A stretch of 64,000 nt of DNA, taken from assembly GCF_949987535.1 (NCBI RefSeq), contig NC_080067.1:26378039-26442038 (forward strand), read 5' to 3'. This stretch comes from Balaenoptera acutorostrata (taxonomy: Eukaryota; Chordata; Mammalia; Artiodactyla; Balaenopteridae). The notes beneath the pieces are model-generated. The model had not been told where the DNA came from. It searched no databases and saw only the letters and a list, made by a program, of their open reading frames with translations. The position numbers were made by a program, and so were the translations under genes. Each line of letters starts with the position of its first letter. Positions within the stretch are counted from its first letter, which is position 1. Below are positions 31,441 through 44,289 of the stretch, piece after piece.

Positions 31441-32424
31441 TGTCCCAGAGGGACTGGGGTATGAGGAGGAAGGAGGAGGATAGAACAAGGAGGTTAGGAA
31501 TTTCCAAAGGGGCAGGTAACCAGCTTTATAAAAGGGCATCTCAGAAAACTGTTCAGAAAAGACACAACCGGTGTGTCCTTAGGGAACGTATTTAACCTCT
31601 CACCTTATCTCCAAAATGGTGATGAGACTTACCTTGAAAGGGCAGCTAGAGTTCAATGAAGCAATATATAGGTTCCATCTAAAAGGTGCCCAATATTCTT
31701 TCTCTCCCCTCTCCCTGACTCACCCAACTCACATTTCCTTGATTGAGCCTGGTCCAGCACACTGTCCCTTTGAGATTACAGCTCATTTGAAAATAAACCC
31801 ATGTTTGCAGATTGTCCATCTCTTGCATACTATTTGTCTGAACCTAAAGTTGCCTCTGGCGATCTCACCGGCCAGAGAAACCCCACTTGAGCCTGAGACC
31901 TGGGTGTTAAGCTTCAAATGCAAAGACGTCAGGCCCAAGCTCATCTCTTCACACCAGAGCAGGAAGATACTTTCTCCCGTAAGAGACGTGAGCATGACAA
32001 TTACCCACCATCTACTCCTCCATTCATCAGGACAGAACCTGGCTTTATTTGAGGTTCATCCCAGGAGCTCAGCTCCTTTGTCCCACGTGCCCTCTGTGTA
32101 TTCTCCTCCTGTCCTCCTGACTCTCTTCTTTATCAGAATTCTCTACCCGACCCCCGTCTCCCCATTCTCCACCCTCCTCTCCTCCCCCTTTATTCCTTCC
32201 ACATCCTTCCTCTGATTCCTCCACCCACCTTTCCCAAGTGTAGCCCTGAACCCAACACTGGGGGAAGGTGATGGGGGCACAGGGATGCAGGAGTCAGGAA
32301 GGTGATGGGGTCGCAGGGCTGCAGGAATCAGGAACAAACCAGAGAAGACAGAGCTGGATGGGGATAAGAAGGGGTCCATCAGCATTTAGCTCCATCTTGA
32401 TCCGCAGGCTTTACTGAAACCGCT

Positions 32425-32565
32425 ACCCTGGCTGAGCTTCGGTTTCCTCAACTATAAATTAAGAATCATAAATCTTTGCCCAGTTATTTTGTAAGATTGT
32501 TAAGAAGACCACAAGAGGCTCTATGTGTGGAAATGCTTTGCAAAATTTAAACCACCATGCAAATA
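32425..32565 (+). repeat. MIR SINE
   Basis: ggtttcctcaactataaatt, tattttgtaagattgttaag and gtgtggaaatgctttgcaaa give the forward MIR order. Confidence 0.6.
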
Positions 32566-32689
32566 ATGTTATGATCAAAACTGATAAAATAGATACCATC
32601 ATACAAATGAGCACACACACATTCACACACCCTGAAATCCATAGAGCTGGGTAAGTCTGTGTGGCTTGAGCATCATGTCCTTGATTTTG

Positions 32690-32900
32690 GAGCTGAAAAC
32701 TGGAACCGAAGGGAGACAGTGGGGTGGGGAGGGAAGAGCACAGTCTCGGGGGCTGAGAACCCAGGCGTCAGTCCCAGCTCAGCTCCAGTGCAGTCTGCAA
32801 CCTCGAGAAAGTCACTCCTGCCTGGTTCAGCTTCCCCAACTGCCAAGGGGACAACAATGCCTTCTAATGATGATGGGATGAAAGTCTGCGGGTACAGCGC
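32690..32900 (+). repeat. MIR SINE
   Basis: gagaacccaggcgtcagtcc, aacctcgagaaagtcactcc and cagcttccccaactgccaag follow the forward MIR order in diverged form. Confidence 0.5.
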
Positions 32901-33394
32901 CGCCCTCAGAACCACAAATGGCGGGGCTCAGTGAAGAACAGTTCTTTTTATTTCCCTTTATTTCAATTTTTTAAATCACGATGGAACATTTTGCCCCCAA
33001 ACCCAGTAATTGGAATTCCACTAACTCTGGTGGGCGTGACCCCAGGACCACGGTCCTTGAGTTAGCTCCAATCTGCCAGGTGAGCATCCGCACCCCGGGA
33101 GAGGCTTCGTGGGGCTCTCCTCCTCCGTGAATAATGACCTGTTGTGACAGCACTGACACAGTAGATCCTTAAGGTGCAACAAATGGCTCTGACAAGGATG
33201 CTGATTTACTTACTCAGCGGCGTTTCAATGCACTTAAAGACCTGCTGGATAAATGCATGCACGCGCAAGCCTGGCTCCCCGTGGCTCCGTGTGAGCCAGG
33301 GGGGAAATGGACCCCAAGGTTTCTGGGTCCATAACCTCAGCCCTGCGAGGGAGGGGCGTGGGTGGACTGCACTCACCCCAAGCGACACTCAGCC

Positions 33395-33600
33395 ACAATA
33401 ATAGTCACCGCTGCCGGAGCACTTCCTGTGTGCCGTGCTCTGTGTGAGGGTGATGCAGGTACTCATGTACTCATGCTTCACCACACCCTGAAAGCTGTTC
33501 TCTTCCCATTTTGCAGATGAGGACTTGGAGGTTGAGAGTCTTGCCACCCAGCTGGTAATACACAGGATCAGCCTGCAACCCCAGTCCCTCCCGCCTGCAC
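33395..33600 (-). repeat. MIR SINE (antisense)
   Basis: gagcacttcctgtgtgccgt, ttcccattttgcagatgagg and gagtcttgccacccagctgg are antisense MIR landmarks. Confidence 0.65.
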
Positions 33601-34109
33601 ACACAGGGCTCCTGCCCAGTCAGCTGCAGTGTCTCAGAGCAAAGGAGGGCACTGGCCCCCTTGGGAGACCATTGGAGGAAAGCTGTCTTGCAGAGAATCC
33701 TGTGGTCAGAACCCTTCCCTCGTGCTATAAAGATGTGTCATTGGACAGGAGGGCACCATGAGAGAGGACAGTGGTTTTCAGGGTAGCAGTGGGGAGAGAT
33801 ATCACTCCTGCCACACAAGCCTGTCGCTGGTGCCTGCCTTTGTTCAGGATAGGAGGGCACCTCTCAGCCTTCTTAGATGACCCCTTGGACTCCGAGAAGG
33901 GGACGGGCTTGCCCAAGGACACCCAAATGCTGAGAGGTGAAACCACGGCAGGTATAGGTCTTCTGACTCAGAACTCCACACTCCACCCTATCTCTCCATG
34001 GACCTGGGTCTCCCCCAGAGCCACACACTTTCAGCCCACTTCCTCTTCCACTGACAGTTCTTTTAATATTTGCAGGCGCTTGACTCTCTCCCTGCGGGGA
34101 GTCAGGAGA

Positions 34110-34310
34110 GGGTGTGGCTTTAGGAGGGCTGGCTCCAAAGCCAGAAAGATCTGGGTTCAAATCCAGGTTCCATCATGCCTTAGCTCAGGGACATTGAGCA
34201 AGTCACTTACCTCTCTGAGCCCTCGGATGTGGTATCTGCAAATGAGACTAATAACAGGACCTGTCTCAGAGGGCGGTCCCGAGGCAGAACTGTGCCCGGC
34301 ACACAGGAGC
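34110..34310 (+). repeat. MIR SINE
   Basis: aagatctgggttcaaatcca, gacattgagcaagtcactta, cctctctgagccctcggatg and ataacaggacctgtctcag are forward MIR landmarks, well preserved. Confidence 0.8.
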
Positions 34311-34500
34311 AGCTCCGTGAGACCCACAAGAGGCCTCTAAAGTGGTTTTAGGAGTCAGGCCAGGCTGTTGGTGCCATTTGCTGGGGGTGTAACCTTAGGC
34401 AGGGCATTTCACATCTCAGGCTCAGTTGTCCCATCCGTGAGATGGCCCTCCTTCCTCAGATGGATGCCAGGCAGGCTGATAACACACATAAGAAGCCCAG

Positions 34501-34740
34501 CCAAGACGTTACGGAGTGGCATTAGCTTAGACACTGACGTCGTCATCAGCACGTCAGACAGACACTTGGTTTCCGTGATGCCAAGACGTTACTGAGTGGC
34601 ATTAGCTTAGACACTGACGTCGTCATCAGCACGTCAGACAGACACTTGGTTTCCGTGATGCCAAGACGTTACTGAGTGGCATTAGCTTAGACACTGACAT
34701 CGTCATCAGCACGTCAGACAGACACTTGGTTTCCGTGATA
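34501..34740. repeat. Minisatellite, 3 units of exactly 80 bp
   Basis: Units start at 34501, 34581 and 34661. They differ at only a handful of positions: cggag versus ctgag early in the unit, gacgtc versus gacatc in the third, and the last base. Units 1 and 2 contain TGACGTCG, one base from the cAMP response element, and all three contain acgtcag. Flanking text looks like MIR, so the array may have grown inside an old MIR pair. Confidence 0.98.
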
Positions 34741-36529
34741 TGCATGTGACCACAGCAAGCCACCCGCCTCTCTTTGCCACACTTGTCCTCATCTCTAAAG
34801 TGGGCAGAATAGCGCCCCCTCCTCTCTGCGTCCTCGTCACACGGCTCTTGGTGGATGGAGCAACAGGCTGGAGAGCTGTGAGTCAGCCCTGGATTCACAC
34901 TGTGGAGTGTGTCATGACCCTGGAAATGCCAGGACAGGGGCCTGGAGAACTGACCCCACGCTAACCACGCAGGCAGACGGCCACGGTCCCAGCACAAAAG
35001 AGAGGCTCTCAAAGCTTCCATTCAACCCAGGGAACTTCCCCCCAGGGCCTACCCTGAGCCAGGTGGGCGGGGAGTCCTGGGGCTGTGAGCTGGATCTGCA
35101 GGGTGAGGGCAAGTAGGTGACCGATCCTGAATAGATGATTCTGATCCAGGGAGGTCAGAGCAGTGACGGGGGACCCAGGGGCTGGGAGAGCAGAGAACAG
35201 GCGCGCCGGAGCCTTTGGAAGGTCTTCCCAGATGAGATGGCACTGAAGCTGCATTGCGGGGGTCAGTACCACTCACCAGGTGCCCTGAGGGGGTGGGGAT
35301 GGAGGCCGTGTTGGGAAAGGGCAGGGAGGAGTACCCCCCAGAGAGCTTGGTGCTTCAATGCTGCACCTTCTAGCGATCGGTTTCCGCCCGCGTCCTGCTC
35401 AGCATCTCTTGCTCCTTAACTGACGGGGGACAAGAGTTTGCGTTGCAGGGAAAGGTGTGGAGAAAATTCTGCAGAGGTGGATGAACCAGTGTGTGTTTCC
35501 TTGTTTGTCTCCATGACAGATGTGGTAAGATTTCCAATGCGGACAGTGAATGAAGTAGACAGAACTTTCCAGAGAGCTCCCGTAAGGCTGTGGGCGTAAC
35601 AGCCAGAGTTCATCTGGCCCAGAGGAACATGGTGGGCCTCAGCAGGGAGGGTCCCTCCTCCCTCCGTTTCCATGGAGCCCAGCCGACCTCTGCTGCTGAG
35701 GTCTAGGTGCCTTCAGGGCATCCGCAGTTGGTACCCTCAGCCGGGAGGCTGGTTTCCCTAGGCAGGAGGACAGGGCAAGGCCCCCCCACGGGAGCAGCAA
35801 GCATGGGCACGTGGGCCCAGGGCAAAGAGGAAGCTCAGGGGGCCTGGGGGGCCTGGAGCTGCCCTATCAGATCATGGGCCAATGTGGGGAACCTGTCTGG
35901 GGCCTCTAGAAACTAGTACACTCTGAGGATGATGAATTTCCGATAACCCAGCTGGGGGAAGTTAGTATTTAGAGTAAAACGTGACCACATTTTCAGCCAG
36001 TTTAAGACAAGTGGGTTGTTTTGCCTTGTTTCAGCAATGAGGCTTTAGCTGGAGACCGGAAGCCCCTCTGCGTCCCCCAACACCAATGTGTGTCTCTGGC
36101 CTGAGACTCTGCATCCCTGGGTGATGGCGGCACACAGGCAGCACCCGCCAGCAAGGAGCTGGGGCCTGTCCACCCGCGGAGGTTTGGCAAGTGACACCCT
36201 CCCTTGGGCAGACTCGCCCACCTTCTTCCAGGCTCCAGGCCCAGAAGCAAATAGTGACAGCATGTCACCCCCTCCCAGCCTCCAAGGCTTTTGCTCCGTG
36301 GATTTATAACACCCCTCATTACTGAATGCAAGACAAAGCACCCCGTTCCCAGTATGTGGGCGGCACTCAGACATGCCAACAGGAGGCCTTTGTGGCAAAG
36401 AGAAGAGACAGGTTGTCTGTCAGCCCAGGTGGGCAAGGGAGAAGGATGGTTTTCAGGCAACATTTGCCAGTTCTGTGTAATAAGTAGCAACTGAGCCACC
36501 GCAACTTTTTAATGTAAACATCTTTTAAA

Positions 36530-36890
36530 TTATAGAGTGTTTCATGCTCATTTGAAAATAATTTTTTAAAGGAAAATAATTACAATAAAAATTCCCCGTG
36601 ATCCAGTGAATGCAGTGTTATCAGTATTACAGTATACCTTTCTCCCTTCATACATAGTTATTTGAACTTTGGTTTTTTTCCACTTAACTTTGGGCCACAC
36701 GTATTGTCCCACGTCATGAAACCTTACCACACTCTCAGCGGCTGTGTGACATTCTCTCCAAGAAGGTCAAACATGCTTGACAGGGTCCTTGCAGTCAGCT
36801 AGGGCAGTGTGATTGTCTGGCTTTAGCTTGGTTCCACTTTTCTGTGTATCAGTGAATATCTGTGCAAAAGTCTTTGTCTGCATTTTGGAT
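36530..36890 (-). mobile_element. Possible old L1 fragment (antisense)
   Basis: AT-rich text such as tttttccacttaactttg and acgtattgtcccacgtcatg resembles the antisense 3' part of old mammalian L1 elements (cacttaacaatatatc, catctttccatgtca). The similarity is weak. Confidence 0.35.
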
Positions 36891-38164
36891 TACTTTCTCA
36901 GGCGTGTATTACCTGAAGCAAAGTGTTTGGGCATTTTGAGGCCTGAGATAAGTTTGGCGGAGTATCTTTCTAATCGTCTGCGATGACTTCCGCTGCCCCC
37001 AGCCATGTGAGGGACACCTCCCTCCACCCCTGTGCACTTGGACTCTCGCGTTGCCAGTGTATTTCATGGACTCTGCAGATTTTTGCCAAATTTTCTGAAG
37101 AGATGATAATTTGGTTCTAATTTTAGAAAGTCGCTCAGTGAAATGAAAAGTCCTGCAGTCCTCTAATATCACCTGGAGTCGTGGTCCTTTTATTTAAAAA
37201 AATAAATAAATTCTGCAGCCGTGTGCAACAGATCTATTGATTAAAGAGAAGTTACGTGACTGGAGTATGAAAAGTTTACATAAGCCATCTTTACAGAAAG
37301 ACTGAAAGTGTGTGCCTGAAAACCCATACTCTAGCATTGTAAATGCTTTTCAGGGCTATAAACGTAAAGATTCTTGAAGAATAGCTACTCCATCTTGCAC
37401 CAATAATGCATTTGTCCCAAGATAAGAAAATTGCCTGGAAAATGCTCATGTTTATTGGACATAAGAGAGAAGAGTTTCTATAAATCCAAGAGAAAGTACC
37501 CTGATTGGTTGAGTTAACGATTTCCCCCTTGGGAGAATTGTTTTCCAGAATGACTGTTCTTAAATCGCCTGGTTTCTGCACCTTTCCAGCATCCATTCTG
37601 CTGGATGTGTTTCTGTGTGGGAGCTGAGAAGCCTGTGAGATGAGGATCTTTGGGGATGAAAAGGTTGGGGAGAAAGCAGCAACCAAGCTTTAGGTGGGGA
37701 CCCTGCTTTCTGAACACCATACGGTTGCCTTGGATGGCAGCATCGGCTGTTGCCCTGACAGCCCCAGAGAGCGTGGAGCCAGGATGAAAGGGGAGGGCCA
37801 GCAGGCTCAGAGGCTCGTTGGAAAACTAAGGTGCTCACACGGACATCAGAGAAGCATGCCGAGGTGAATGGATCCCCTCACAGCGCATGGACGGCCAGGG
37901 GCCAACCAGACTGGCTTGCAGTCTCCCGGGGGCCTGTGCCAGACGTGGAGGCAGAGCAAGGCTCTCCCAAGGGCTATGTGCAGATCCAGTGGACCTGGAG
38001 AAGCAGCACGCAGCATTTGGACCCCAAACCCAGCCTTGCAGAACAGCAGCAGTATCTTCAATTCAGAGAGACTGGAATGAGCGGAGAATCCAGAAGGAAG
38101 GCAACAGGAGGAAAGTCTGTCCCCGGAGCCCAGAACCTGGGCACGAACACCTTCCGTGAATCAT

Positions 38165-38350
38165 CCTTGTCATTCATCCTTCAGATATTTATTGAGAACC
38201 TGCCATGTTCCAGGAACTGCACCAAGCACTGGAGATTGAAAATCTAACCAAAAGAGACACAGTCCCTGCTCTTGTGGAACTTGTGATGGTAGATGGGAAT
38301 GGGGTAGGGGGTGAGAGTTTCAGACGGAAAACAATCACGGAAATAAATGA
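38165..38350 (-). repeat. L2 LINE 3' end (antisense)
   Basis: ttcagatatttattgagaac, ctgccatgttccaggaactg and ccctgctcttgtggaacttg are the antisense L2 terminus in order. Confidence 0.75.
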
Positions 38351-38438
38351 ATAGTTGAGGCTACTGGGCAAAGCCAGTCACATCGCCAAGCCCAAAATCA
38401 CCAGGGCAGGGACGTGTACTCCTTCCACCGGAGGAGGG

Positions 38439-39295
38439 TGTCAATGAAAATAGTCAATAAACAATCAATAATAAGAATAGAAAAGAGTTTTATTTGAGCC
38501 AGACTGAAGACTAACCCGGAAGCCATCTTCGCAGATGACTCTGAGAAACTGCTCTGGAGAAGCAGCGTTTTCAGCACAGTTTTATATCTTGCCAGACCAA
38601 AGAATATTAAACAAGTCAGGGTTATACTTCTTCAGGTTTTCCAAAAAAAGAACAGATCAGCACATACGCAGCGAGTCAGTATGGCCTTGGCACCTGGGAT
38701 GGGAGTCTTATCATCAAAGGAGTATCAGCATTGACCTCCCAAGAAGAGGGGCATTTAATCTTTACTTTTAACATGAACATTGTTTACTTCTGGTCGATGT
38801 GCATTAAAGCATATGTACACTATATGTCTGATAGGCCACAAATGTCTGACACACAATGAGGCCAAACAAACTGAAACATCAGAGTTTGGAGCAGAGAAAG
38901 GTTTATGGCAGGGCCATGCAAGGAGACAGGTGGCTCTTGCCCACAAAACCCCCGAACTCCTCCAACAGTTTCAGCAAAGCACTTTTAAGGGCATGGTGAG
39001 GGGGGCATGGTTAGTTGTTGCAAACTTCTCGGTGCTGGAATCCTTCGTTCTTGCAGCTGTCCAGGCAGGTCAGGTCAAGATGTTCCTGTAAACCTCCAAC
39101 AAGACAAATGCTATTCTCTGTTCTGCAACTTTTTATCTCCATACAAATGGAAAACTGTTATACCCTTAAAAGTCAGAGCCTTGAGAATGGGCTATCCTGT
39201 ATATTTCAGGTTATCGGCAACATTCTTAACTGGAAGCAAAAACAATAGAATACAAAGGTTAAAGTAAAAGAAACAGATTTGTTCTTCCGTATTGC
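38439..39295 (-). mobile_element. Endogenous retrovirus LTR, antisense (family related to E)
   Basis: The right edge, aagtaaaagaaacagatttgttcttccgtattgca, corresponds on the minus strand to a start TGCAATACGGAAGAACAA, matching the start of the LTR at 3771-4285. The left part has a polyadenylation signal seen as gttttatttgag. At about 860 bp it is longer than the other copy, and the middle parts do not align by eye, so it may be a related subfamily or hold unrecognised additions. No target duplication was found. The left edge is uncertain. Confidence 0.6.
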
Positions 39296-40161
39296 ACTTC
39301 TCAAATCATCTATGGTGAAGGACCAGTTTTTTTTCCCAATCATCATAGAGCATGATTTTGCAAAAATATAATAGAGACAGATTTCTAGAAAAATGAAATA
39401 AATAGCAAAGGCATTCAAAATATAAGCCAATTTTTAAAGTATAATTAGATTCAACAAATGTAAAATTACTCTGTCAAATTGCTATAAAATTTCTAAATGC
39501 TATCCTGGATTTCTATGGCAGAATTATAACAAGCAGTTCCAAGTCCACACCAGTCTATAGACCACAGTGAGTAGCATTGCCCCAGAATCTGTCCTTGCCC
39601 TTGCCCTTGCCCTCCACAAAATCAGAAATGATTTAGACTTGGATTATGTTTCCAATTTGGTGTGATCACAAGCCATCTTTACATGGTCCTTACTTCGCAG
39701 CACTGGTTCTCCTGGTTGACAATGACAGGCCAAGGAAGAGGGTACTATAGAAACCTCGGGCTTCATCGAGAAGCTATTGGGCAGGAAACTGTCTGCAGTT
39801 TCCCAGGTGCTCCCAGAATAAGGCCTGAAATTGTCCACCTACATGCCTGACTCTGAAATCACCCAGGTGACGATGTGAGGGTTTTCTCAGGCTGAGAAGT
39901 CAGTAATCATGGTGATGATTTGGGACAGAATTAGACTCCCTCTGTCATCAGGAAACTAGAGAGAACTTCACAGGCAGGACAAAATTTGAGGACAAATTAC
40001 TAGTTGTTAAATTTGACATTTATTGAGACATCTCAGGGGATTAGAAAAATTGCAAATACATGAAGTTTTCCAAAATTGGAGTCATATGTAAGTGCCATTT
40101 CATCATCATACACACTTGTCCACAGACACTCAAACTCAGGCGGAGGTGTGTACATATGTGT

Positions 40162-40163
<2 letters not shown>

Positions 40164-40199
<36 letters not shown>
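40164..40199. repeat. CA microsatellite
   Basis: About 17 ca units without interruption. A tg run of about 10 units follows 95 bp downstream (40294-40314), which is its reverse complement, so the two could pair. Confidence 0.97.
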
Positions 40200-40201
<2 letters not shown>

Positions 40202-40293
40202 CATGTCTTGGATCCTTCTCATTTTAATGCGTGGCAGTCCAGAATCTCTGAATTCCAGATGACTGCCTTCTTCGCCTTTGACGAAATTGGAGA

Positions 40294-40314
40294 GTGTGTG
40301 TGTGTGTGTGTGTG
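40294..40314. repeat. TG microsatellite
   Basis: About 10 tg units, forming the inverted partner of the ca run at 40164-40199. Confidence 0.95.
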
Positions 40315-40334
40315 TAGATTTTCATACATCTAAT

Positions 40335-40445
40335 CACTCACTCATTTCATAGATATTTATTGAGCACCTATTATGTGTCAGGCCCTGCACAGTGATGTAC
40401 AAGTTATGCTCCAGAGCATGAATGGGTGATAAACAAAGAGTAAAT
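40335..40445 (-). repeat. L2 LINE 3' end (antisense)
   Basis: tcatagatatttattgagca, cctattatgtgtcaggccct, then catgaatgggtgataaac. Antisense L2 terminus. Confidence 0.75.
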
Positions 40446-40799
40446 AATTCTCGGGAGGAAGAGAAGGACCAGCCACAGAGGGGCCAGGGACTGATCACCA
40501 GGCAGAGGGCTGACCTGAGTTGTACTCCCTGATCTGAACCGTGGGTATTTTTTCTCTCCCTTCTTCTCCTTTGTAGTTAATTAAGATCTCCCTTTTTAGT
40601 AAGAACTAAAAGGTAATAAAATCTTCTTGTGAAGATTAAGTATAGTAAATACCAAGGGGTTAGTGATAAAGGAAGGGCGAGAATTCCTTATATTTGTAAT
40701 TGAGTTCAGAGAGTTTGTGTGTTCTTTCTTTTTAAATTGTGCCTGCATGTAATTGTTTTTAATTGGGGAAGGGAAAGTCATATAATGTAATACTCAAAA

Positions 40800-41130
40800 A
40801 TAGATGTGCCTCTTATGTGTCGGGCCCAGGGTAAGTGGTTTTCGTTTGTTATCTGATATAAACCCAATCAGCAGCTCTGAAATAGGTGATAACATACCAG
40901 TGTTTGCGTGAGTAAACTCAGGCAGGGAAGGAACTGACTGGGCCCCCTGTCCGTGGTACCAAGTGGCAGAGCTGGGACTCACACCTGGGTCTAACCCCAA
41001 AGTCTGGGCTCTTCCCTTTGGGGTAATTAATATTCCCATTCTACAGGTGAAGAAACTGAGGCTCAGAACCATTAAGGAACACGCCCAAGGTTATTCAGCT
41101 GGAAAGACAGCTATGTAATTCGTGGGTCCC
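40800..41130 (-). repeat. One or two MIR SINEs (antisense)
   Basis: cttatgtgtcgggcccaggg and cagagctgggactcacacc mark a first antisense MIR; ttctacaggtgaagaaactg and gaacacgcccaaggttattc mark a second one beside it. Confidence 0.7.
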
Positions 41131-41435
41131 AGTTCAAAATGAGAATGAAAAGCCTTTTGCTTTAAAATTACTAAGATCTTCAAGAAAGCGACAGCAGAAT
41201 GTTACACCAAGTATGGGGCCCTTCTGCGCATGAAGCTGGTCTTGGAGCCTGGACTGGGCTCCTCACCACCTCCTGCCTCCTTCTGGCTGAATGTCCCATC
41301 TCACGGTTATAAACCCACAACAGCAGAAAAGGAAATGTTAAACGAAAATGAGCTCAGAAAAGCAAGGGATCCTTTTTGGGGTTGGGTTTCGGAGTCATGC
41401 AGGCCTGGCACAAGTCCTGGCTCTAACACATGTAT

Positions 41436-41575
41436 GGTCTTATCTAATCTTCACACCAGCTCCCTGAGGTGTAGTTGTAATTTTTCCCCATTTTACAGAT
41501 GAGGAAACTGAGGTAGAGAGTGTCTTGCCCCAGGAGCACTAGCTGGTAAGCAGAGAAGGCAGGCGTCTGACTCCT
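41436..41575 (-). repeat. MIR SINE (antisense)
   Basis: taatcttcacaccagctccc, cccattttacagatgaggaa and actgaggtagagagtgtctt are antisense MIR landmarks. Confidence 0.75.
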
Positions 41576-42844
41576 CACCCCTCATCTCTATACTCTGTTG
41601 TCTAAGTGTCACCGTGGCCCTACCCAAAGTCAGGCTGGGATACTGAGGATTTCACCCCAGGAGCCCTGTGGGGAGAGGAGAGAGAAGGCGAGTCTCAGAA
41701 GCCAGCCCTTGTCACTCCCATTTACAACAAGGCCCGCTCCCTGGCCCAGCACTTAAGTCCCTTGTAACCTGGCCCCAAAGTTCCTTTCTGGCCCATCTCA
41801 CACCAGGCCTCCTAGAGGCCCACCCCTGGCCTTACATTTGTCTATGTTTTCTGAGTCCTGCCAGGCTGCTGATCAGGGGGCACCATTCATGTCGTTTTCC
41901 ATCTAAATAGCACCCGTTGGCATTGTACAGCCCCAAGGCCATGGTGGTGACACCCTAGAGTTCTCTCTGCCCCCCGAATGCCCCTCATTCTACAGTGTTA
42001 ACCATGCCTTCTACTGTCTGCCTCCTGATGCTTTGACAACTGGGGCCTTGCTGAGCCTGGAGGGACTGCCCCTCTCAATTAGCTAATTCCTAGAGAGAGC
42101 AAACAACTTACCCTTTTGCTTTTCAAACACTAACCAACCAACCCAGAACCCACATCCCCATCCACCTCTTTTATCAGGCTCTCACACTCCAGCCAACATT
42201 CACCTGCCCGAATCACCCCAGGGCCAGGTACCAGACATCTAGGGACAGCCCCTACGCCCCAGAGGCCGCTGAAATTATACGAACTAGGCGATCCTAAGGC
42301 TGCTTACCCTGTCTCGCCTCTTCCTCCCCATGCAAACCACAGTACAGGCTCTTGCCCATGGTTTTCCCCTCTCCCTCTGCCTCCTGACTGACCCTGTGCT
42401 TCTCCATGTGTCCCCAGTGGTGTGGGCCCCCTCTCTTTGGGACTTGTGAGTATAACAAATTCTCTTATCAATGGCAATAATATCCTGATCTGTTGGCCTG
42501 ATCACACTTAAATAATAATACAACCTTTATTAAAACAAAGCCCAGGTTACTTCTCCCGGGAAGCTCCCTTTGATCACCCTAGTCGGGATAACTTATCTCT
42601 TACTCTTTGTTCTCTGGGACCTGCTTTTTGTCCCTCTGTCCCTCTGTCTGCCTTAAAGCTGGCCATGTGGCTGCCACTGCCCTGACCGTAACCACCATCC
42701 AGTTAAGGGTTATGAGTCACACTTCTCTGCCTCCCATGCCTGGGGCTCTGCCTGGCACATAGTAGGTGCTCAGTAAATACATGTCATCTAGAATAAAGAT
42801 AAGAATGATACAAGACTGATGATAGTAGTGGTGGCAGTAGCTCT

Positions 42845-43030
42845 CTGTTCCTGGTGCTTTGCATACCTTTTCTCCAATTCCCAAAGCAACTCTGCAAGGT
42901 AGATTTGTGTTGTCATCATTCTACAGATGAGAAAATGAAGCTCAGGGAGGTTCACTGATTTACCTAAGGCCACACAGCCAAGAAGTGGCAGAGTCATGGT
43001 TCAGACCTGAGTCTGTCCAGCTGCAGAGTT
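42845..43030 (-). repeat. MIR SINE (antisense)
   Basis: caaagcaactctgcaaggta, attctacagatgagaaaatg, aaggccacacagccaagaag and ttcagacctgagtctgtcca, in order. A partial L2 or MIR end (acatagtaggtgctcagtaa) lies just upstream near 42757-42778. Confidence 0.8.
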
Positions 43031-44289
43031 AACACTCTTGAATTTAGTTAAATTGAATTGAAGTTAATTCCAAATCGTGTGACACTGTCAGAGGTGATTC
43101 TCTGTGTGGGTTGATTGAGAGGTGGCAATCAGCAATGTTCTAGTGTTCTGAAAATGAGCACCAGCCCTAAGCCACCTGCCGAGTGATCTTTTCAAAGTAC
43201 AGTCTAGATTCTTCATGCCCTCACTAAGCACCCATTTATGGCTCTTCACTGGCCCTAAGATGAAACCCAAACCTCTTAGCCAGCATCTGTCATCTGATCT
43301 CCACTTACCTTTCCAGCCCATCTCTACCTCTTTACTCACCCCCAACTCAGAGGCACTGGATGGCCAGTGGAGATAAAGATGCTCCCTATTAAGCATAGGT
43401 ACCTCCCTAGCTTTTCCCTGTAGGAAAGGAAGTCCCTTGGTGCCAAATTAAAGTCACTTATTTCTAGGAGAAAGTCTTGAAAGATGCTAGGTGGTTGATG
43501 CCTGCAGAGACTGGTTAGAATGTCAGCTGCCTGAACAATCCCTGATCAGGAAGGAAAACCCCTTTCCTATCCCTCCCACTCCCCAGCATCCCCACATCCA
43601 GCCACTTACCTTGTATGAATCCAGCAATTTCCTGGAAAACCCGATGCTTCTTCCTCTGCTAGAAGGTGAGACCAGGAAGAGATGGAGGCCCTTTGAACAT
43701 GCACAGCAAAGGAAAAAGGAATGTTCGGAGGCACCTGTGTCACTCCCTTTCATCCTTCTGCATCACTTCTGAGTTCAGAATTGGAACAGTGGACCTGAGT
43801 GTCTTGGATTACAAGAGCCTTCGAAGCCTGCGCTTTCCAGAAGTCTCAGATTAGCTTTTTTCCACCCACAGGCATCTAATAAGAGAGTTCCAAGTGATTA
43901 ATATTCTCCTGATGAGAAAATATGCGTTCCCCCAATTCAGCAGGAGTTATAATGCAATCATCCTGTTTCTAAATCCTTAATCCACCGAGAAGGAATTTAG
44001 TTCCTGAAGGCATTCCAGTGCTAACCTTTTCAGATGTCATCGAGCTTGATTATTAAAACAACAGGTGATCTACTTCCTTTCTCTTCATTTGAGAAAACAG
44101 TGGAAACACAATTCAATAACTAATCTCTAGGTCCTTTATAAATTGAAAAGATTTTGTTTCCAAGCAGGACAGCTCAGAGAAGTTTAGGAATCTTGTGAAC
44201 CAAGGAGTGGAATGTTTCTATCATGAGGTTTCAGCGGGAAGGTTGCTGTGTTGGGCCCTTAGCCTTCAATGCTCACGAGGAGCCCACGA

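Noticed and set aside
31616..32215. 199-residue open frame as a gene
   Set aside because: No domain or conserved pattern, low-complexity S/P/L composition, no splice context, and it lies within a CLSTN2 intron next to MIR sequence.
33771..34340. 189-residue open frame as a gene
   Set aside because: It overlaps a MIR for its second half and shows no protein pattern.
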